Of a DNA stretch of 64,000 bases, positions 1-8,033 are shown piece by piece (position 1 is the first letter of the stretch; the number at the start of each line of letters is the position of its first letter). The notes beneath the pieces are model-generated. The model was not told the DNA's origin. It was given only the letters and a program-made list of their open reading frames with translations, and made no database searches. The stretch comes from Suilimivivens sp009774465 (lineage in GTDB: Bacteria > Bacillota > Clostridia > Lachnospirales > Lachnospiraceae): the NCBI GenBank assembly GCA_947382645.1, contig CANDAE010000006.1:74863-138862 (forward strand), read 5' to 3'. Both the position numbers and the translations under genes were made by a program.

Positions 1-570
1 TTTGCCGGTACAAGCATTTTAAAAATGCCATATGCACTGCTGATCAGCGTAATTGTCGGCGTAACCAATGTGATACCGTTTTTTGGCCCATATTTAGGCG
101 CAATTCCCAGTGCAATACTCATTTTAATGGTTAACCCTGTTAAATGTATCTATTTTATCCTGTTTATCCTGGTTCTTCAGCAGGTGGACGGTAATTTTAT
201 CGGGCCAAAAATTTTAGGTCAATCTACAGGTTTATCCGGCTTTTGGGTAATTTTTTCAATTACGATTTTTGGCGGTATTATGGGCGTTCCCGGCATGATT
301 ATAGGTGTTCCGTTTTTTGCTGTTCTATACGCCATGATAAAACGCTTGACCAACAGGCTTTTGCTGAAAAGAGGACTGCCTTCTGACACAAATAAATATA
401 TGAATGTGGATTACATTCAAGATAAGGATGTATTTGTGCCGCAAATTACGAAAGAAAAAGCACAAAGACCATTTTTTAAGCTGAACAGGAAAAATAAATC
501 AAATGAAATCGAATCAGAAGAGAAGAGTAGTACTTCTGATAACATTAAGGAAAATAAGGAGCAGCAATAA
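1..570 (+). CDS. AI-2E family transporter, C-terminal part (5' end outside window)
   Basis: The frame is open to the window edge, so only the C-terminal 189 or so residues are present. They hold three or four hydrophobic segments with the family signature around NVIPFFGPYLGAIPSA and IGPKILGQSTGLSGFWV, followed by GVPGMIIGVPFFAVLYA. This matches the AI-2E/PerM (YdiK, YtvI-like) membrane protein family, whose members act as exporters, exchangers or sporulation-associated permeases. A hydrophilic, Lys/Glu-rich tail of about 70 residues follows the last membrane segment. The dtd start lies 2 bases after the stop, so the two are probably cotranscribed. The substrate cannot be told from sequence. 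Confidence 0.85.
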   Translation, partial: FAGTSILKMPYALLISVIVGVTNVIPFFGPYLGAIPSAILILMVNPVKCIYFILFILVLQQVDGNFIGPKILGQSTGLSGFWVIFSITIFGGIMGVPGMIIGVPFFAVLYAMIKRLTNRLLLKRGLPSDTNKYMNVDYIQDKDVFVPQITKEKAQRPFFKLNRKNKSNEIESEEKSSTSDNIKENKEQQ

Positions 571-572
571 AG

Positions 573-1022
573 GTGAAGCTTGTTATTCAAAGAGTAAAAA
601 CGGCCAATGTATCAGTAGAACAAAAAGTAGTTGGCGCTATTAAGCAGGGATTTGTTGTATTTGCAGGTGTTTGTGATTCAGATTCTTATGAAATTGCAGA
701 TAAAATGATCCATAAAATGCTTCATTTGCGAATTTTTTCAGATGAAAATGGAAAAACAAACTTAGACCTGAAAAGTGTTAATGGAGAATTGTTAATTATT
801 TCACAATTTACATTATATGCTGATTGCCGAAAGGGAAACAGACCTTCCTTTACAAAAGCCGGAAATCCGGAATTTGCAAAGAAACTATATGAATATATTT
901 TGAAAAAATGCAGTGAAGAAATTCCAAATACAGCACATGGCGTATTTGGTGCACATATGGAGGTTTCTCTGATAAATGACGGACCATTTACAATTGTTTT
1001 AGATTCTGATGAAATATGTTAA
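573..1022 (+). CDS. dtd: D-aminoacyl-tRNA deacylase
   Basis: This 149-residue protein is full length for Dtd, the cytoplasmic enzyme that hydrolyses D-amino acids (notably D-Tyr) from mischarged tRNA. It opens with the typical MKLVIQRVKTANVSVE, and carries the active-site motif SQFTLYAD near residue 77 and the Gly-cisPro region as NDGPFT near residue 135. The start is GTG at 573, with an AAGGAG about 12 bases upstream inside the end of the preceding gene. It probably shares a transcript with the AI-2E family gene before it. Confidence 0.95.
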   Translation: MKLVIQRVKTANVSVEQKVVGAIKQGFVVFAGVCDSDSYEIADKMIHKMLHLRIFSDENGKTNLDLKSVNGELLIISQFTLYADCRKGNRPSFTKAGNPEFAKKLYEYILKKCSEEIPNTAHGVFGAHMEVSLINDGPFTIVLDSDEIC

Positions 1023-1061
1023 TCTTGTAAGCCGGCATATAGAAAGTATGAGTATTAAACT

Positions 1062-1304
1062 ATGAAAATAATTATTATCATTGTAATTGCATTTTTGGTT
1101 TTATTATATGTGTCTACATATATAAAATATAAAAAAAGAAAATCTAAAAACATAAATTCCGTTGATGAATTTCATAAAAAATATTTAAAGGAAAACACTG
1201 TTAAAAAAGAAAATGCATCAAAAAATACTTCCTATACAAAATATGTTACAAAGTATAACAGTACATTGGATTATATAGAAAAAGATAAATTTTTAAACGG
1301 TTAA
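1062..1304 (+). CDS. small membrane-anchored hypothetical protein
   Basis: I do not recognise this 80-residue protein. Residues 2-20 form one hydrophobic Ile/Val/Leu-rich helix, followed at once by a basic stretch (KYKKRKSK). By the positive-inside rule the rest should be cytoplasmic. The remaining 50 residues are Lys/Asn/Glu/Ser-rich, probably disordered, with a short Tyr/Thr-rich segment. The gene is notably AT-rich. It is 39 bases after dtd in the same direction. Its stop codon lies within the left arm of a perfect inverted repeat. Expression is plausible but not proven. Confidence 0.6.
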   Translation: MKIIIIIVIAFLVLLYVSTYIKYKKRKSKNINSVDEFHKKYLKENTVKKENASKNTSYTKYVTKYNSTLDYIEKDKFLNG

Positions 1305-1327
1305 CATAAGTAAATTATGTTAACCGT
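1297..1327. other. perfect 13-bp inverted repeat (hairpin) at the gene end
   Basis: The arms ACGGTTAACATAA (1297-1309) and TTATGTTAACCGT (1315-1327) are exact reverse complements around a 5-base loop. The stop codon of the small membrane protein falls inside the left arm. The stem would fold on either strand, but no clear T-run follows on the plus strand. It may be a 3'-end stabiliser or an atypical bidirectional terminator between convergent genes. Confidence 0.6.
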
Positions 1328-1348
1328 CATATACATTGTAAATGCGAA

Positions 1349-1446
1349 GGCTAAAAACACAATCACAGGCACTGTTATAAAGCCTGCCGAAGAAGCGAGC
1401 AACTATTCGTTAAACTTGTGTTTTGCGAATAGTTGGTTGTGTAGCC
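1349..1446. other. multibranched inverted-repeat structure in a convergent intergenic region
   Basis: The outer arms GGCTA (1349-1353) and TAGCC (1442-1446) are stacked on CACAA (1358-1362) and TTGTG (1437-1441). They enclose two hairpins: CAGGC/GCCTG (1366-1370, 1382-1386) and CAACTATTCG/CGAATAGTTG (1400-1409, 1426-1435). This is a three-way-junction layout. I do not recognise an RNA family, and the strand is unknown. It could be a structured 3' UTR, a small RNA or a miniature repeat element. Confidence 0.4.
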
Positions 1447-1457
1447 AAACTTACTAT

Positions 1458-2084
1458 TTATTTGTTCTTTGTCTCAAAATCTTCAATATACTGGATCAGC
1501 AATTTAACAGTTCCTTCTATTCCAAGAACACTACTGTCAATGCACAGGTTATAGCTGTCGGCACGTCCCCATTTTTTTGAAGAGTAATAATTATAATAGC
1601 TTTGGCGCTGTTTATCTTTTTTAATGCACATATCCTTGGCTTTGGAAGCATCCAGATCATATTTCTTCATAATTCGGTTTTTCTTGGCTTCCTCATCCGC
1701 ATAAATAAAAATATGCAGACAGTTTTTCATTTCACTCAATGCATAGTCTGCACAACGGCCTACGATCACACAGGGGCCTTCGCCTGCAATCTTTTTAATT
1801 GTATCAAACTGCGCAAGGAATACCTTGTGGCTGATTGGCATATCCACAAAATGAGATGCGTTATATCCGAAGGAATAAGTGTCCATTACCAGATTATATA
1901 GAAATGAATTTGTTGGCCTTTCGTCATGATTTTCAATCATTTCCTCGCAAAAACCGCTTTCTTTTGCTGCCCTGCTTAAAAGCTCCTTATCAAAACATTT
2001 TATTCCAAAATGTGCCGCAAGCTTTTCTCCAATTTCACGCCCGCCTGAACCAAATTGACGCCCTATTGTAACAACTGTATTCAT
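1458..2084 (-). CDS. cytidylate kinase-like family protein
   Basis: This 208-residue P-loop protein begins MNTVVTIGRQFGSGGREIG, the nucleotide-binding loop of the Cytidylate_kin2-type family, a common clostridial group related to CMP kinase with no well-established role. Mid-protein GPCVIVGRCADYAL and a basic helix with NRIMKKYDLD resemble the LID region of NMP kinases. The ATG at 2084 is chosen because AGGAGG (2091-2096) sits 6 bases upstream; an in-frame upstream Met has no such site. A good sigma-A promoter lies immediately upstream, so it is probably monocistronic. Confidence 0.8.
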   Translation of the reverse strand: MNTVVTIGRQFGSGGREIGEKLAAHFGIKCFDKELLSRAAKESGFCEEMIENHDERPTNSFLYNLVMDTYSFGYNASHFVDMPISHKVFLAQFDTIKKIAGEGPCVIVGRCADYALSEMKNCLHIFIYADEEAKKNRIMKKYDLDASKAKDMCIKKDKQRQSYYNYYSSKKWGRADSYNLCIDSSVLGIEGTVKLLIQYIEDFETKNK

Positions 2085-2117
2085 ATAAAACCTCCTGATA
2101 TTTAAATTATTAAATAT

Positions 2118-2146
2118 ATTATACATAAAATTGGTTAAAAGTTCAA
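2118..2146 (-). promoter_or_regulatory. sigma-A-type promoter of the cytidylate kinase-like gene
   Basis: On the minus strand TTGAAC (2146-2141) and TATAAT (2123-2118) are separated by 17 bases. The -10 is a perfect consensus, and the start codon lies 33 bases downstream. Confidence 0.7.
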
Positions 2147-2162
2147 TCTATTGTCAGAAAAT

Positions 2163-3092
2163 TCAATTTAATTGCTCCAGCAAGTTGATAAAATATTCCG
2201 GAAAAGGTGCATCTGTTTCAATATATTCCTTTGTCACCGGATGATGAAAACCCAGAATTTTGGCATGGAGCGTCTGCCCTTCTAAATGAAATGGACAGTT
2301 TTTTGCCCCATATACTGTATCTCCCAACAGAGGATACCCCAAATGCGCCATATGCACTCTGATCTGATGAGTGCGTCCTGTTTCAAGCTGACATTCTATG
2401 TAAGTATATTTATCAAAATGTTTTAACACTTTATAATGTGTGACTGCCTCTTTTCCGCCATTTCTTACTACTGCCATTTTCTTGCGGTCAACAGGATGCC
2501 TTCCTATCAGAGTTTGAATGGTTCCTGTCTCTGCTTTTAAATTGCCGCAGCAAATTGCGTGATATTTTCTAATTATGGTATGCTCCTTAAGCTGCTGTGC
2601 AATTGCTGCATGTGCTCTGTCATTTTTGCAGGCAATCACAGAACCTGTTGTATCACGATCAATTCGATGTACAATTCCCGGACGTAAAACCCCATTGATT
2701 CCACTGAGCTCCCGGCCGCAATGGGCCAACAAGCCGTTTACCAGCGTACCGCTGTAATGCCCTGGTGCAGGATGAACCACCATTCCTTTAGGCTTATTAA
2801 CAACAATTACATCACTGTCCTCATACAAAATGTCAAGAGGTATCATTTCAGGAACAATATCTGGTGTAATTGCGGGAGGAAGTATCACCTGAACCTTATC
2901 ATCCGCCTTTACACGATAACTGGATTTAATCTGCCTGCCATTTACTGTGATTTTACCTTCTGAAAGGAGCTTTTGAATATAAGAACGGGATAAAGAGTCG
3001 ATAAGCTCATTTAAGCATTTATCGACTCTCTCCTCTTCCATCTCTTCCGTTATTGAAAAAGAAAATTCTCTAAAATTCTCCGGCATACTCAT
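2163..3092 (-). CDS. RluA/RluD-family 23S rRNA pseudouridine synthase
   Basis: At 309 residues it is the normal length for RluD-type enzymes that convert uridine to pseudouridine in large-subunit rRNA. An N-terminal S4 RNA-binding domain (about residues 18-80, with DKCLNELIDSLSRSYIQKLL) precedes the catalytic domain. That domain carries HRIDRDTTG near residue 142 with the catalytic Asp, and LETGRTHQIRVHMAHLGYPLLGD near the C-terminus. The start overlaps the lspA stop by 4 bases (ATGA), indicating translational coupling. The order lspA-rluD is common in Firmicutes. The exact target uridine is not determinable. Confidence 0.93.
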   Translation of the reverse strand: MSMPENFREFSFSITEEMEEERVDKCLNELIDSLSRSYIQKLLSEGKITVNGRQIKSSYRVKADDKVQVILPPAITPDIVPEMIPLDILYEDSDVIVVNKPKGMVVHPAPGHYSGTLVNGLLAHCGRELSGINGVLRPGIVHRIDRDTTGSVIACKNDRAHAAIAQQLKEHTIIRKYHAICCGNLKAETGTIQTLIGRHPVDRKKMAVVRNGGKEAVTHYKVLKHFDKYTYIECQLETGRTHQIRVHMAHLGYPLLGDTVYGAKNCPFHLEGQTLHAKILGFHHPVTKEYIETDAPFPEYFINLLEQLN

Positions 3093-3616
3093 TTTAATTC
3101 CCTGAATTTTTTCTGATTGAAACTTAAGAAGTTAAAATCATTATCTTTATAGACAAAAAGCACCTGAAAGACCAAAATTACTGTTGCGAAAGTAACGTAC
3201 ATATCAGCAACATTAAAAATCGGAAAATTAATTAAAACAATATAAATAAAATCAACTACATAATCAAATCGAATTCTGTCTATCATATTTCCAATTGCAC
3301 CCGCAGAAATCATAATAAGCAGCACATGAAGACTGAAATATTTTTTATCCTGAGGTACTCTGATCAGGACATACACAATTACCATTAAAAAAATGAATGC
3401 AACAAATAGAAAAAATATTTTTTGATTCTGCAGCATACCGAAAGCCGCGCCACGATTTTCAAGGTAATTAAATTCAAGAACACCGTCAATAATACTGAAC
3501 GCCGCCTGGTTTTTTAATTTTAAAACAGCAATATACTTGGTAAATTGATCCAGTGCCGCCAAAACAAATAAAAGGATTATATCCATAATAAGTAACTTTA
3601 CTTTTTGCTTATTCAT
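3089..3616 (-). CDS. lspA: lipoprotein signal peptidase (SPase II)
   Basis: This 175-residue integral membrane aspartyl protease removes signal peptides from diacylglyceryl-modified prolipoproteins. It has four predicted membrane helices. The first catalytic region reads NYLENRGAAFG and the two catalytic Asp motifs are GNMIDRIRFDYVVDF and FNVADMYV. It sits between aroB (8 bases upstream) and the rluD-like gene (4-base overlap). A plausible substrate in the same window is the D,D-carboxypeptidase at 8034-9017, which has a lipobox. Confidence 0.96.
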   Translation of the reverse strand: MNKQKVKLLIMDIILLFVLAALDQFTKYIAVLKLKNQAAFSIIDGVLEFNYLENRGAAFGMLQNQKIFFLFVAFIFLMVIVYVLIRVPQDKKYFSLHVLLIMISAGAIGNMIDRIRFDYVVDFIYIVLINFPIFNVADMYVTFATVILVFQVLFVYKDNDFNFLSFNQKKFRELK

Positions 3617-3624
3617 AACTTTCC

Positions 3625-4728
3625 CTATTCACAATCCTCCACATAATGAATTTCCTCAAGCGCCTTTATAATGTCATCATCTGTTACTGTTCTGTCAATT
3701 ACTGCTTTTCCAACTTTTTTAAGAAGAACAAATTTAATACTGTCTCCTTCTGCTTTTTTGTCTGACTTGGTCAATTTTAATATTTCGTCAGGATCTATAT
3801 CCTGAATAGAAATCGGCAGATTAAATGGAACAAACATATCTCTTATTTCAAAATATTCTTCCATAGAAAGCCATTCATGCTTCCAGGAAATAAAAGCTGC
3901 CGCAACAGCACCAAGGGCAACACATTCTCCATGTGTCAAAGAAAAATTCATATATTTTTCAATGGCATGTCCTATGGTATGTCCAAAGTTAAGAAGCGCC
4001 CTGTCCCCCTTTTCGGTGGGATCTTTTTCAACAACGAGTTTTTTGATCTTACAGCTTCTTTCTATCATTTCAAGGAGGATTTCTTCATCTCTGTCACAAA
4101 TTTCATAGATATGATCCAGGAGCCATTCATAAAAGAGCGCATCCTTTATAAGACCGTGTTTCATAACCTCCGCAAATCCGCTGAAAAACTGCCGGTCATC
4201 CAGCGTTTTTAATGTACTCACATTCATGTAGACCAGTTTGGGCATATAAAATGAGCCAACCATATTTTTATATCCGTCAAAATCTACCCCTGTTTTTCCG
4301 CCAATGCTGGAATCAGACTGTGCAATTAATGTAGTTGGAATTTGCACAAAATCAATTCCCCTTAAGTAGGTCGCTGCAGCAAATCCGGTAATATCGCCAA
4401 CTACACCGCCGCCTAAAGCAATTAAAAGGTCTTTCCTGTCAAACTTTTCTTTGATAAGAAATTCATAAATATCTTTCACTGTTGATAATGTTTTATTTTC
4501 CTCACCTGCCGGAAATGTAAACAGAACATTTTTCTTACAGTTTCCATTTAAGAGCTTCATAACCTCCTGACTATAGAGTCCGGCAACTGTTGCGTCTGTT
4601 ATAACACATAGTTTTCGTTCACTTATTTCTAACGCATTCAATTCTGAAAGCAGTTCATCAAAACCTGAAGAAAAAACAATATCATAACATGGTTTTTTTT
4701 CAAATAATATATTTAATCTTTCGCTCAT
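3625..4728 (-). CDS. aroB: 3-dehydroquinate synthase
   Basis: This enzyme converts DAHP to 3-dehydroquinate in the shikimate pathway. The 367-residue length is typical. Visible signatures are FPAGEENKTL, the NAD-binding GGGVVGDITGFAAATYLRG and the metal-binding region GFAEVMKHGLI, with NFGHTIGHAIE and LTHGECVALG following. The ATG at 4728 is preferred because AAAGGAAAG lies just upstream, and the longer in-frame alternative would start inside the upstream terminator. It is followed closely by lspA and the pseudouridine synthase, so the three probably form one transcript. Confidence 0.95.
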   Translation of the reverse strand: MSERLNILFEKKPCYDIVFSSGFDELLSELNALEISERKLCVITDATVAGLYSQEVMKLLNGNCKKNVLFTFPAGEENKTLSTVKDIYEFLIKEKFDRKDLLIALGGGVVGDITGFAAATYLRGIDFVQIPTTLIAQSDSSIGGKTGVDFDGYKNMVGSFYMPKLVYMNVSTLKTLDDRQFFSGFAEVMKHGLIKDALFYEWLLDHIYEICDRDEEILLEMIERSCKIKKLVVEKDPTEKGDRALLNFGHTIGHAIEKYMNFSLTHGECVALGAVAAAFISWKHEWLSMEEYFEIRDMFVPFNLPISIQDIDPDEILKLTKSDKKAEGDSIKFVLLKKVGKAVIDRTVTDDDIIKALEEIHYVEDCE

Positions 4729-4772
4729 CAACTTTCCTTTCCAACAAACGCTGTCATGCAGCTTATTGTAAT

Positions 4773-4806
4773 AAAAAACTTCCTGCATATACAGGAAGCT
4801 TTTTTA
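4773..4806 (-). terminator. intrinsic terminator after sepF
   Basis: The stem is CTTCCTG/CAGGAAG (4779-4785, 4792-4798) with a 6-base loop, flanked by A6 and T6 runs, so it is bidirectional in form. On the minus strand the T-run directly follows the stem. It lies only 45 bases before the aroB start, so aroB needs its own promoter in that gap or read-through. Confidence 0.8.
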
Positions 4807-4815
4807 TTTGTAAAA

Positions 4816-5316
4816 TTAAATACCGTTATTGATCGGCACATCAAAAGATCCTGATAAAATTTCCTGAAAATCGCCTGATATATCTACGATAGCCGGTGTA
4901 ATAATAAATATGTAATGAGATATTTTCTGCAGATTACCGCTGATTGCAAAACAGGATCCTGAAGTAAAGTCAATAATACGTTGTGCAATGTCAACATCCA
5001 ATCCTTCCAGGTTTAGAACAACTGTTCTGTTTGCAAGAAGGGTTTCTGTTATCTCCCTCGCGTCTTCAATGGATGTTGGTTTGATCACACATACCTCCAT
5101 GCCATTACCGGTTTTCTTAGTCTGGCGCATGGGCGTAACCTTTGGGGTTACCTTTTTGATGGGTTTTTCATCATTGAGGTCAGGCTCTTCCTTTGCCATT
5201 TGTATTTTTTTAGGCTTTTCCTCTACCTGTACGTCATCATAATAATCATCATCATAAAAATCGTCATCATCTTCATTTAGTTTCATATAATTAAGAAACT
5301 TATCCATTACTCCCAT
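4816..5316 (-). CDS. sepF: cell division protein SepF
   Basis: The 166-residue protein has an acidic, Asp/Tyr-rich linker after a short N-terminal amphipathic segment (MDKFLNYMKL), the membrane-targeting part in SepF. The C-terminal SepF core has VCVIKPTSIEDAREIT and VVLNLEGLDVDIAQRIIDF, which polymerises and binds the FtsZ tail. The start at 5316 has AAGGAG 9 bases upstream; a second Met three codons later is also possible. It follows the yggS-type gene by 13 bases, the conserved ylmE-ylmF order. SepF here coexists with MinCDE in the same window. Confidence 0.93.
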   Translation of the reverse strand: MGVMDKFLNYMKLNEDDDDFYDDDYYDDVQVEEKPKKIQMAKEEPDLNDEKPIKKVTPKVTPMRQTKKTGNGMEVCVIKPTSIEDAREITETLLANRTVVLNLEGLDVDIAQRIIDFTSGSCFAISGNLQKISHYIFIITPAIVDISGDFQEILSGSFDVPINNGI

Positions 5317-5329
5317 ATCTAAGAACTCC

Positions 5330-6025
5330 TTATTTAACCGGATATTTTCGTTCCCCAAAGATGCCTGTCCCCACACGGATAAAAGTAGCACCCTCTTCTA
5401 TGGCAACTGTATAATCTCCTGTCATTCCCATTGACAGAACATTCATACTAACATTATCAATGTTTTTTTGATTTATGTCAACAAGTAATTGTTTTAGCTG
5501 CCCAAAATATTGTCGATTTTCTTCGGGATCATCAACATATGGTGCTATAGTCATAAGGCCTTTAATTGAAATTCCGGGAAGCGCAGCTATTTTACGTATC
5601 AGCATTTCCGCATCTTCCGGTTTTACGCCAAATTTAGTGTCCTCTCCTGCTACATTGACTTCAATTAAAATGGAAACCTGCACCTGTTTTTTTACAGCTT
5701 CTTTACTGATTTCTTCTGCAAGTTTTAGCGAATCAACGCTATGAATTAAAGCAGCTTTATCAACAATATATTTCACCTTATTGCGCTGCAGATGGCCGAT
5801 CATATGCCATTTAATATCTTTGGGCATTACTTCATATTTATCTACCAATTCCTGCACTTTGTTTTCACCAAAAATTCTGCATCCACTTTCATATGCTTCC
5901 ATAAGAGCCGAAACCGGTTTTGTCTTGCTGACTGCAATCAATTCCACATCCTGCTCACTGCGTCCGGCTTTTTCACATGCCTTTTTCATATTTTCGTGAA
6001 CTTCTAAAAGATTACTTTTTATCAT
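5330..6025 (-). CDS. YggS/YlmE family pyridoxal-phosphate homeostasis protein
   Basis: This 231-residue member of the PROSC/YggS family folds like the N-terminal alanine-racemase barrel and binds PLP without known catalysis. The PLP-binding lysine is in LIAVSKTKP (about residue 34). Other family motifs are FGENKVQEL, WHMIGHLQRNK, SVDSLKLAEEI and LSMGMTGDY near the phosphate-binding end. It is upstream of sepF, as in many Firmicutes. The HlyD-like gene ends 29 bases before it. Confidence 0.93.
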   Translation of the reverse strand: MIKSNLLEVHENMKKACEKAGRSEQDVELIAVSKTKPVSALMEAYESGCRIFGENKVQELVDKYEVMPKDIKWHMIGHLQRNKVKYIVDKAALIHSVDSLKLAEEISKEAVKKQVQVSILIEVNVAGEDTKFGVKPEDAEMLIRKIAALPGISIKGLMTIAPYVDDPEENRQYFGQLKQLLVDINQKNIDNVSMNVLSMGMTGDYTVAIEEGATFIRVGTGIFGERKYPVK

Positions 6026-6054
6026 TGTACCGCCTCCATGATATTCCTGTTCGA

Positions 6055-7449
6055 TTAATTATATATAAATTCGTCATCTGTCACTGTTGATGCATCAAGT
6101 ACAATATAATCATATACACTGAGGCCATACTGGGTATTGGATTTAACGATGGAATACTCATCATTTTTATATAATACATTGATCTGTTTAAAGTCTGCAT
6201 AGCCCTTGTTGATATTATAAACACCGGTAAGGCTTCCGCGCTTGCTGATTGCATATTTTTCATTTGAATCCGGCTTTATAATATATTCCCCAATGCGTAA
6301 AACCATATCATCCAGGTAATATTCTGTTTCTGTTTCATTATAAATAGTGGTCTCAATGAATTCTGTGGTTGCTGTTCCATCTTCTGTGTAGGTTTCTCTC
6401 AAAATACCATAATTTTTTCCATTTCCACCCTGCGTCACATACTCCTTTGGAACAATAAAAAATTCTTTTTCAACAATAGAAGAATTGGGAATTTTCAATC
6501 CGGTTTCTTCCTCTAAAATCAGTTCAATGTCAATAAAACGGTCAGTGCAAAAAGTAACCATAGAATTTGTAAATGTGAGTTTTACAAAGGTATCTCCTTC
6601 TTCATTCGTAAAGCTTGAAACTTCCCCCCAGGAAGTATTTTGATTTTTTAAAAATTTTACCTTTACGAATTCCGCCTCTAAAAGTTCTTCCTCTTTTTCT
6701 TTATCTGTCTGAATTACAATAGACCAGTCTTCCTTTTTGGATATTTTGTATACAGCCTGTCCGGCTTCTACCAGTTCATTACTGATTAACTGAACCTTTT
6801 CGTAGGTTTTAGTATCAAAAAGCTCCTTGGTAAACTGTTCTAATGTCAGATTTTCATACCCGTCAACAGAATAAATCACAATGCCTGTTGACGGAGACCT
6901 CCCGTAGGAAATCAATTCTGATAAGCCGGAATTATTAATTTTATCTACATTTTCCAGAATATTGGCATTTGCCAGTTTAAGCACTGTTCCTTCCACCCCG
7001 TATTTGAAATCATATACCGTGGAAAAATTTTCAGGGTTAAAGGTATTGGTAAAATCAAGAATCTCTGTTTTCAGCTCATTTAAATCCCTGCCGGTAAGCG
7101 TATTTCCGTATGCTTCCGCATTCAAATAGTCTGCCAGTCTGCCGGACTCATCAAGCGTATATACAAGGTTGCCAACGCCTACGCGTTCTCCTTCCCTGGC
7201 ATAATAATTTACATAACCGGCATGTGCGGCATTTACAATTTCCTCTTCACGTAAGGCAATTCCCTTATAAATATTGTTTGATGAAAGAGAACCCATTTTT
7301 ACCTGATGGCCTTCAATATGTTTTTGGGTGAAATACATAAAAACACAAATAACAATATAAATAAAAATTACCGCAAAAATAACCATACCTATATTGATAT
7401 TTAAGGGTTTTCTGTATTTAACTATCTTATTTCTGTCATTACCGCTCAA
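6055..7449 (-). CDS. HlyD-like membrane protein (periplasmic-adaptor type domain)
   Basis: The 464-residue protein has one N-terminal membrane helix, about 23 residues from the proposed start, then a large extracytoplasmic region. The segment NAAHAGYVNYYAREGERVGVGNLVYTLD is the biotinyl/lipoyl-like hairpin entry of HlyD adaptors, and later beta-rich segments fit the barrel domain. Such proteins are recurrent upstream of yggS-sepF in Lachnospiraceae, with unknown role. No ABC transporter partner is adjacent, so classical export is doubtful. I prefer TTG at 7449, with AGGAG 8 bases upstream; an in-frame GTG at 7482 lies 4 bases past the T-run of the preceding terminator and lacks an RBS. Confidence 0.75.
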   Translation of the reverse strand: MSGNDRNKIVKYRKPLNINIGMVIFAVIFIYIVICVFMYFTQKHIEGHQVKMGSLSSNNIYKGIALREEEIVNAAHAGYVNYYAREGERVGVGNLVYTLDESGRLADYLNAEAYGNTLTGRDLNELKTEILDFTNTFNPENFSTVYDFKYGVEGTVLKLANANILENVDKINNSGLSELISYGRSPSTGIVIYSVDGYENLTLEQFTKELFDTKTYEKVQLISNELVEAGQAVYKISKKEDWSIVIQTDKEKEEELLEAEFVKVKFLKNQNTSWGEVSSFTNEEGDTFVKLTFTNSMVTFCTDRFIDIELILEEETGLKIPNSSIVEKEFFIVPKEYVTQGGNGKNYGILRETYTEDGTATTEFIETTIYNETETEYYLDDMVLRIGEYIIKPDSNEKYAISKRGSLTGVYNINKGYADFKQINVLYKNDEYSIVKSNTQYGLSVYDYIVLDASTVTDDEFIYN

Positions 7450-7485
7450 TTTAAAAACTCCTGCAAAAAAAATAATTACCACGCG

Positions 7486-7512
7486 AAAAAAATCCCCCGG
7501 ATTCCCCGGGGG
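7486..7512 (-). terminator. strong intrinsic terminator after the small P-loop gene
   Basis: A GC-only stem CCCCCGG/CCGGGGG (7494-7500, 7506-7512) with a 5-base loop is followed on the minus strand by A and then seven Ts. It begins 10 bases past the stop of the P-loop gene. Confidence 0.92.
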
Positions 7513-7521
7513 TTATGTAAT

Positions 7522-7941
7522 TTATAAGGAAACAATGATTTTATCTTTAAGAGAAGCCGGAAATTCATCTTCATCCAATGAAATGCCAATTACAAAGTTT
7601 ACATTGAAGGCTTCGCTGATTTTGTCTAATTTTGCGATAATTGGTTCAACCAAACTGCCATCTATACAGGCAATTTTCAAAAAACTGTCGAAATACATCT
7701 GTTCCAAATCATGATCCTGTGAAATGATACCACTGATAAATCCAATAAATTCATCTGAATTAGTAATCATATAAGAAGAAACATCAATCAATCTTATTTT
7801 GTTATTCAGTTCATACATATGTTTTGTGCTCTTATCCAGATATACAATATTGCCGGATACACTCTGTACCTCAGTATTCACTTTATCTAATAAATGCTTG
7901 GTCTTGCCTTTCCCCTTTTTTCCAACTATTAACTGAACCAT
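7522..7941 (-). CDS. small P-loop protein of unknown function
   Basis: The 139-residue protein starts MVQLIVGKKGKGKTKHLLDK, a Walker A motif (GKKGKGKT) directly at the N-terminus. VNFVIGIS near residue 115 could be a beta-strand after a Walker B-like ACIDG. No other ATPase motifs are clear, and the protein is too short for a full RecA or AAA core. It has its own promoter (8002-8030) and terminator (7486-7512), so it is a single-gene unit. RBS GGAGGG is 8 bases upstream. The function is unknown; nucleotide binding is inferred from the P-loop only. Confidence 0.7.
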   Translation of the reverse strand: MVQLIVGKKGKGKTKHLLDKVNTEVQSVSGNIVYLDKSTKHMYELNNKIRLIDVSSYMITNSDEFIGFISGIISQDHDLEQMYFDSFLKIACIDGSLVEPIIAKLDKISEAFNVNFVIGISLDEDEFPASLKDKIIVSL

Positions 7942-8001
7942 TGGTAATCCCTCCTGAAGTATAGTATATTTTCTGTATATAAAATAGATTTGCCTAAATT
8001 A

Positions 8002-8030
8002 ATTATAAGTGATTGCTGGTTAAAAAACAA
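8002..8030 (-). promoter_or_regulatory. sigma-A-type promoter of the small P-loop gene
   Basis: TTGTTT (8030-8025) and a perfect TATAAT (8007-8002) are 17 bases apart on the minus strand. The -35 element begins just beyond the stop of the carboxypeptidase gene. Confidence 0.65.
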
Positions 8031-8033
8031 CTG

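Noticed and set aside
1317..1580. Plus-strand open frame of 87 codons
   Set aside because: It starts inside the perfect hairpin, crosses the multibranched repeat and runs antisense into the cytidylate-kinase-like gene; no RBS and no protein-like pattern.
7449..7482. Longer GTG start for the HlyD-like protein
   Set aside because: The GTG lies 4 bases past the T-run of an intrinsic terminator and has no RBS; TTG at 7449 has AGGAG.
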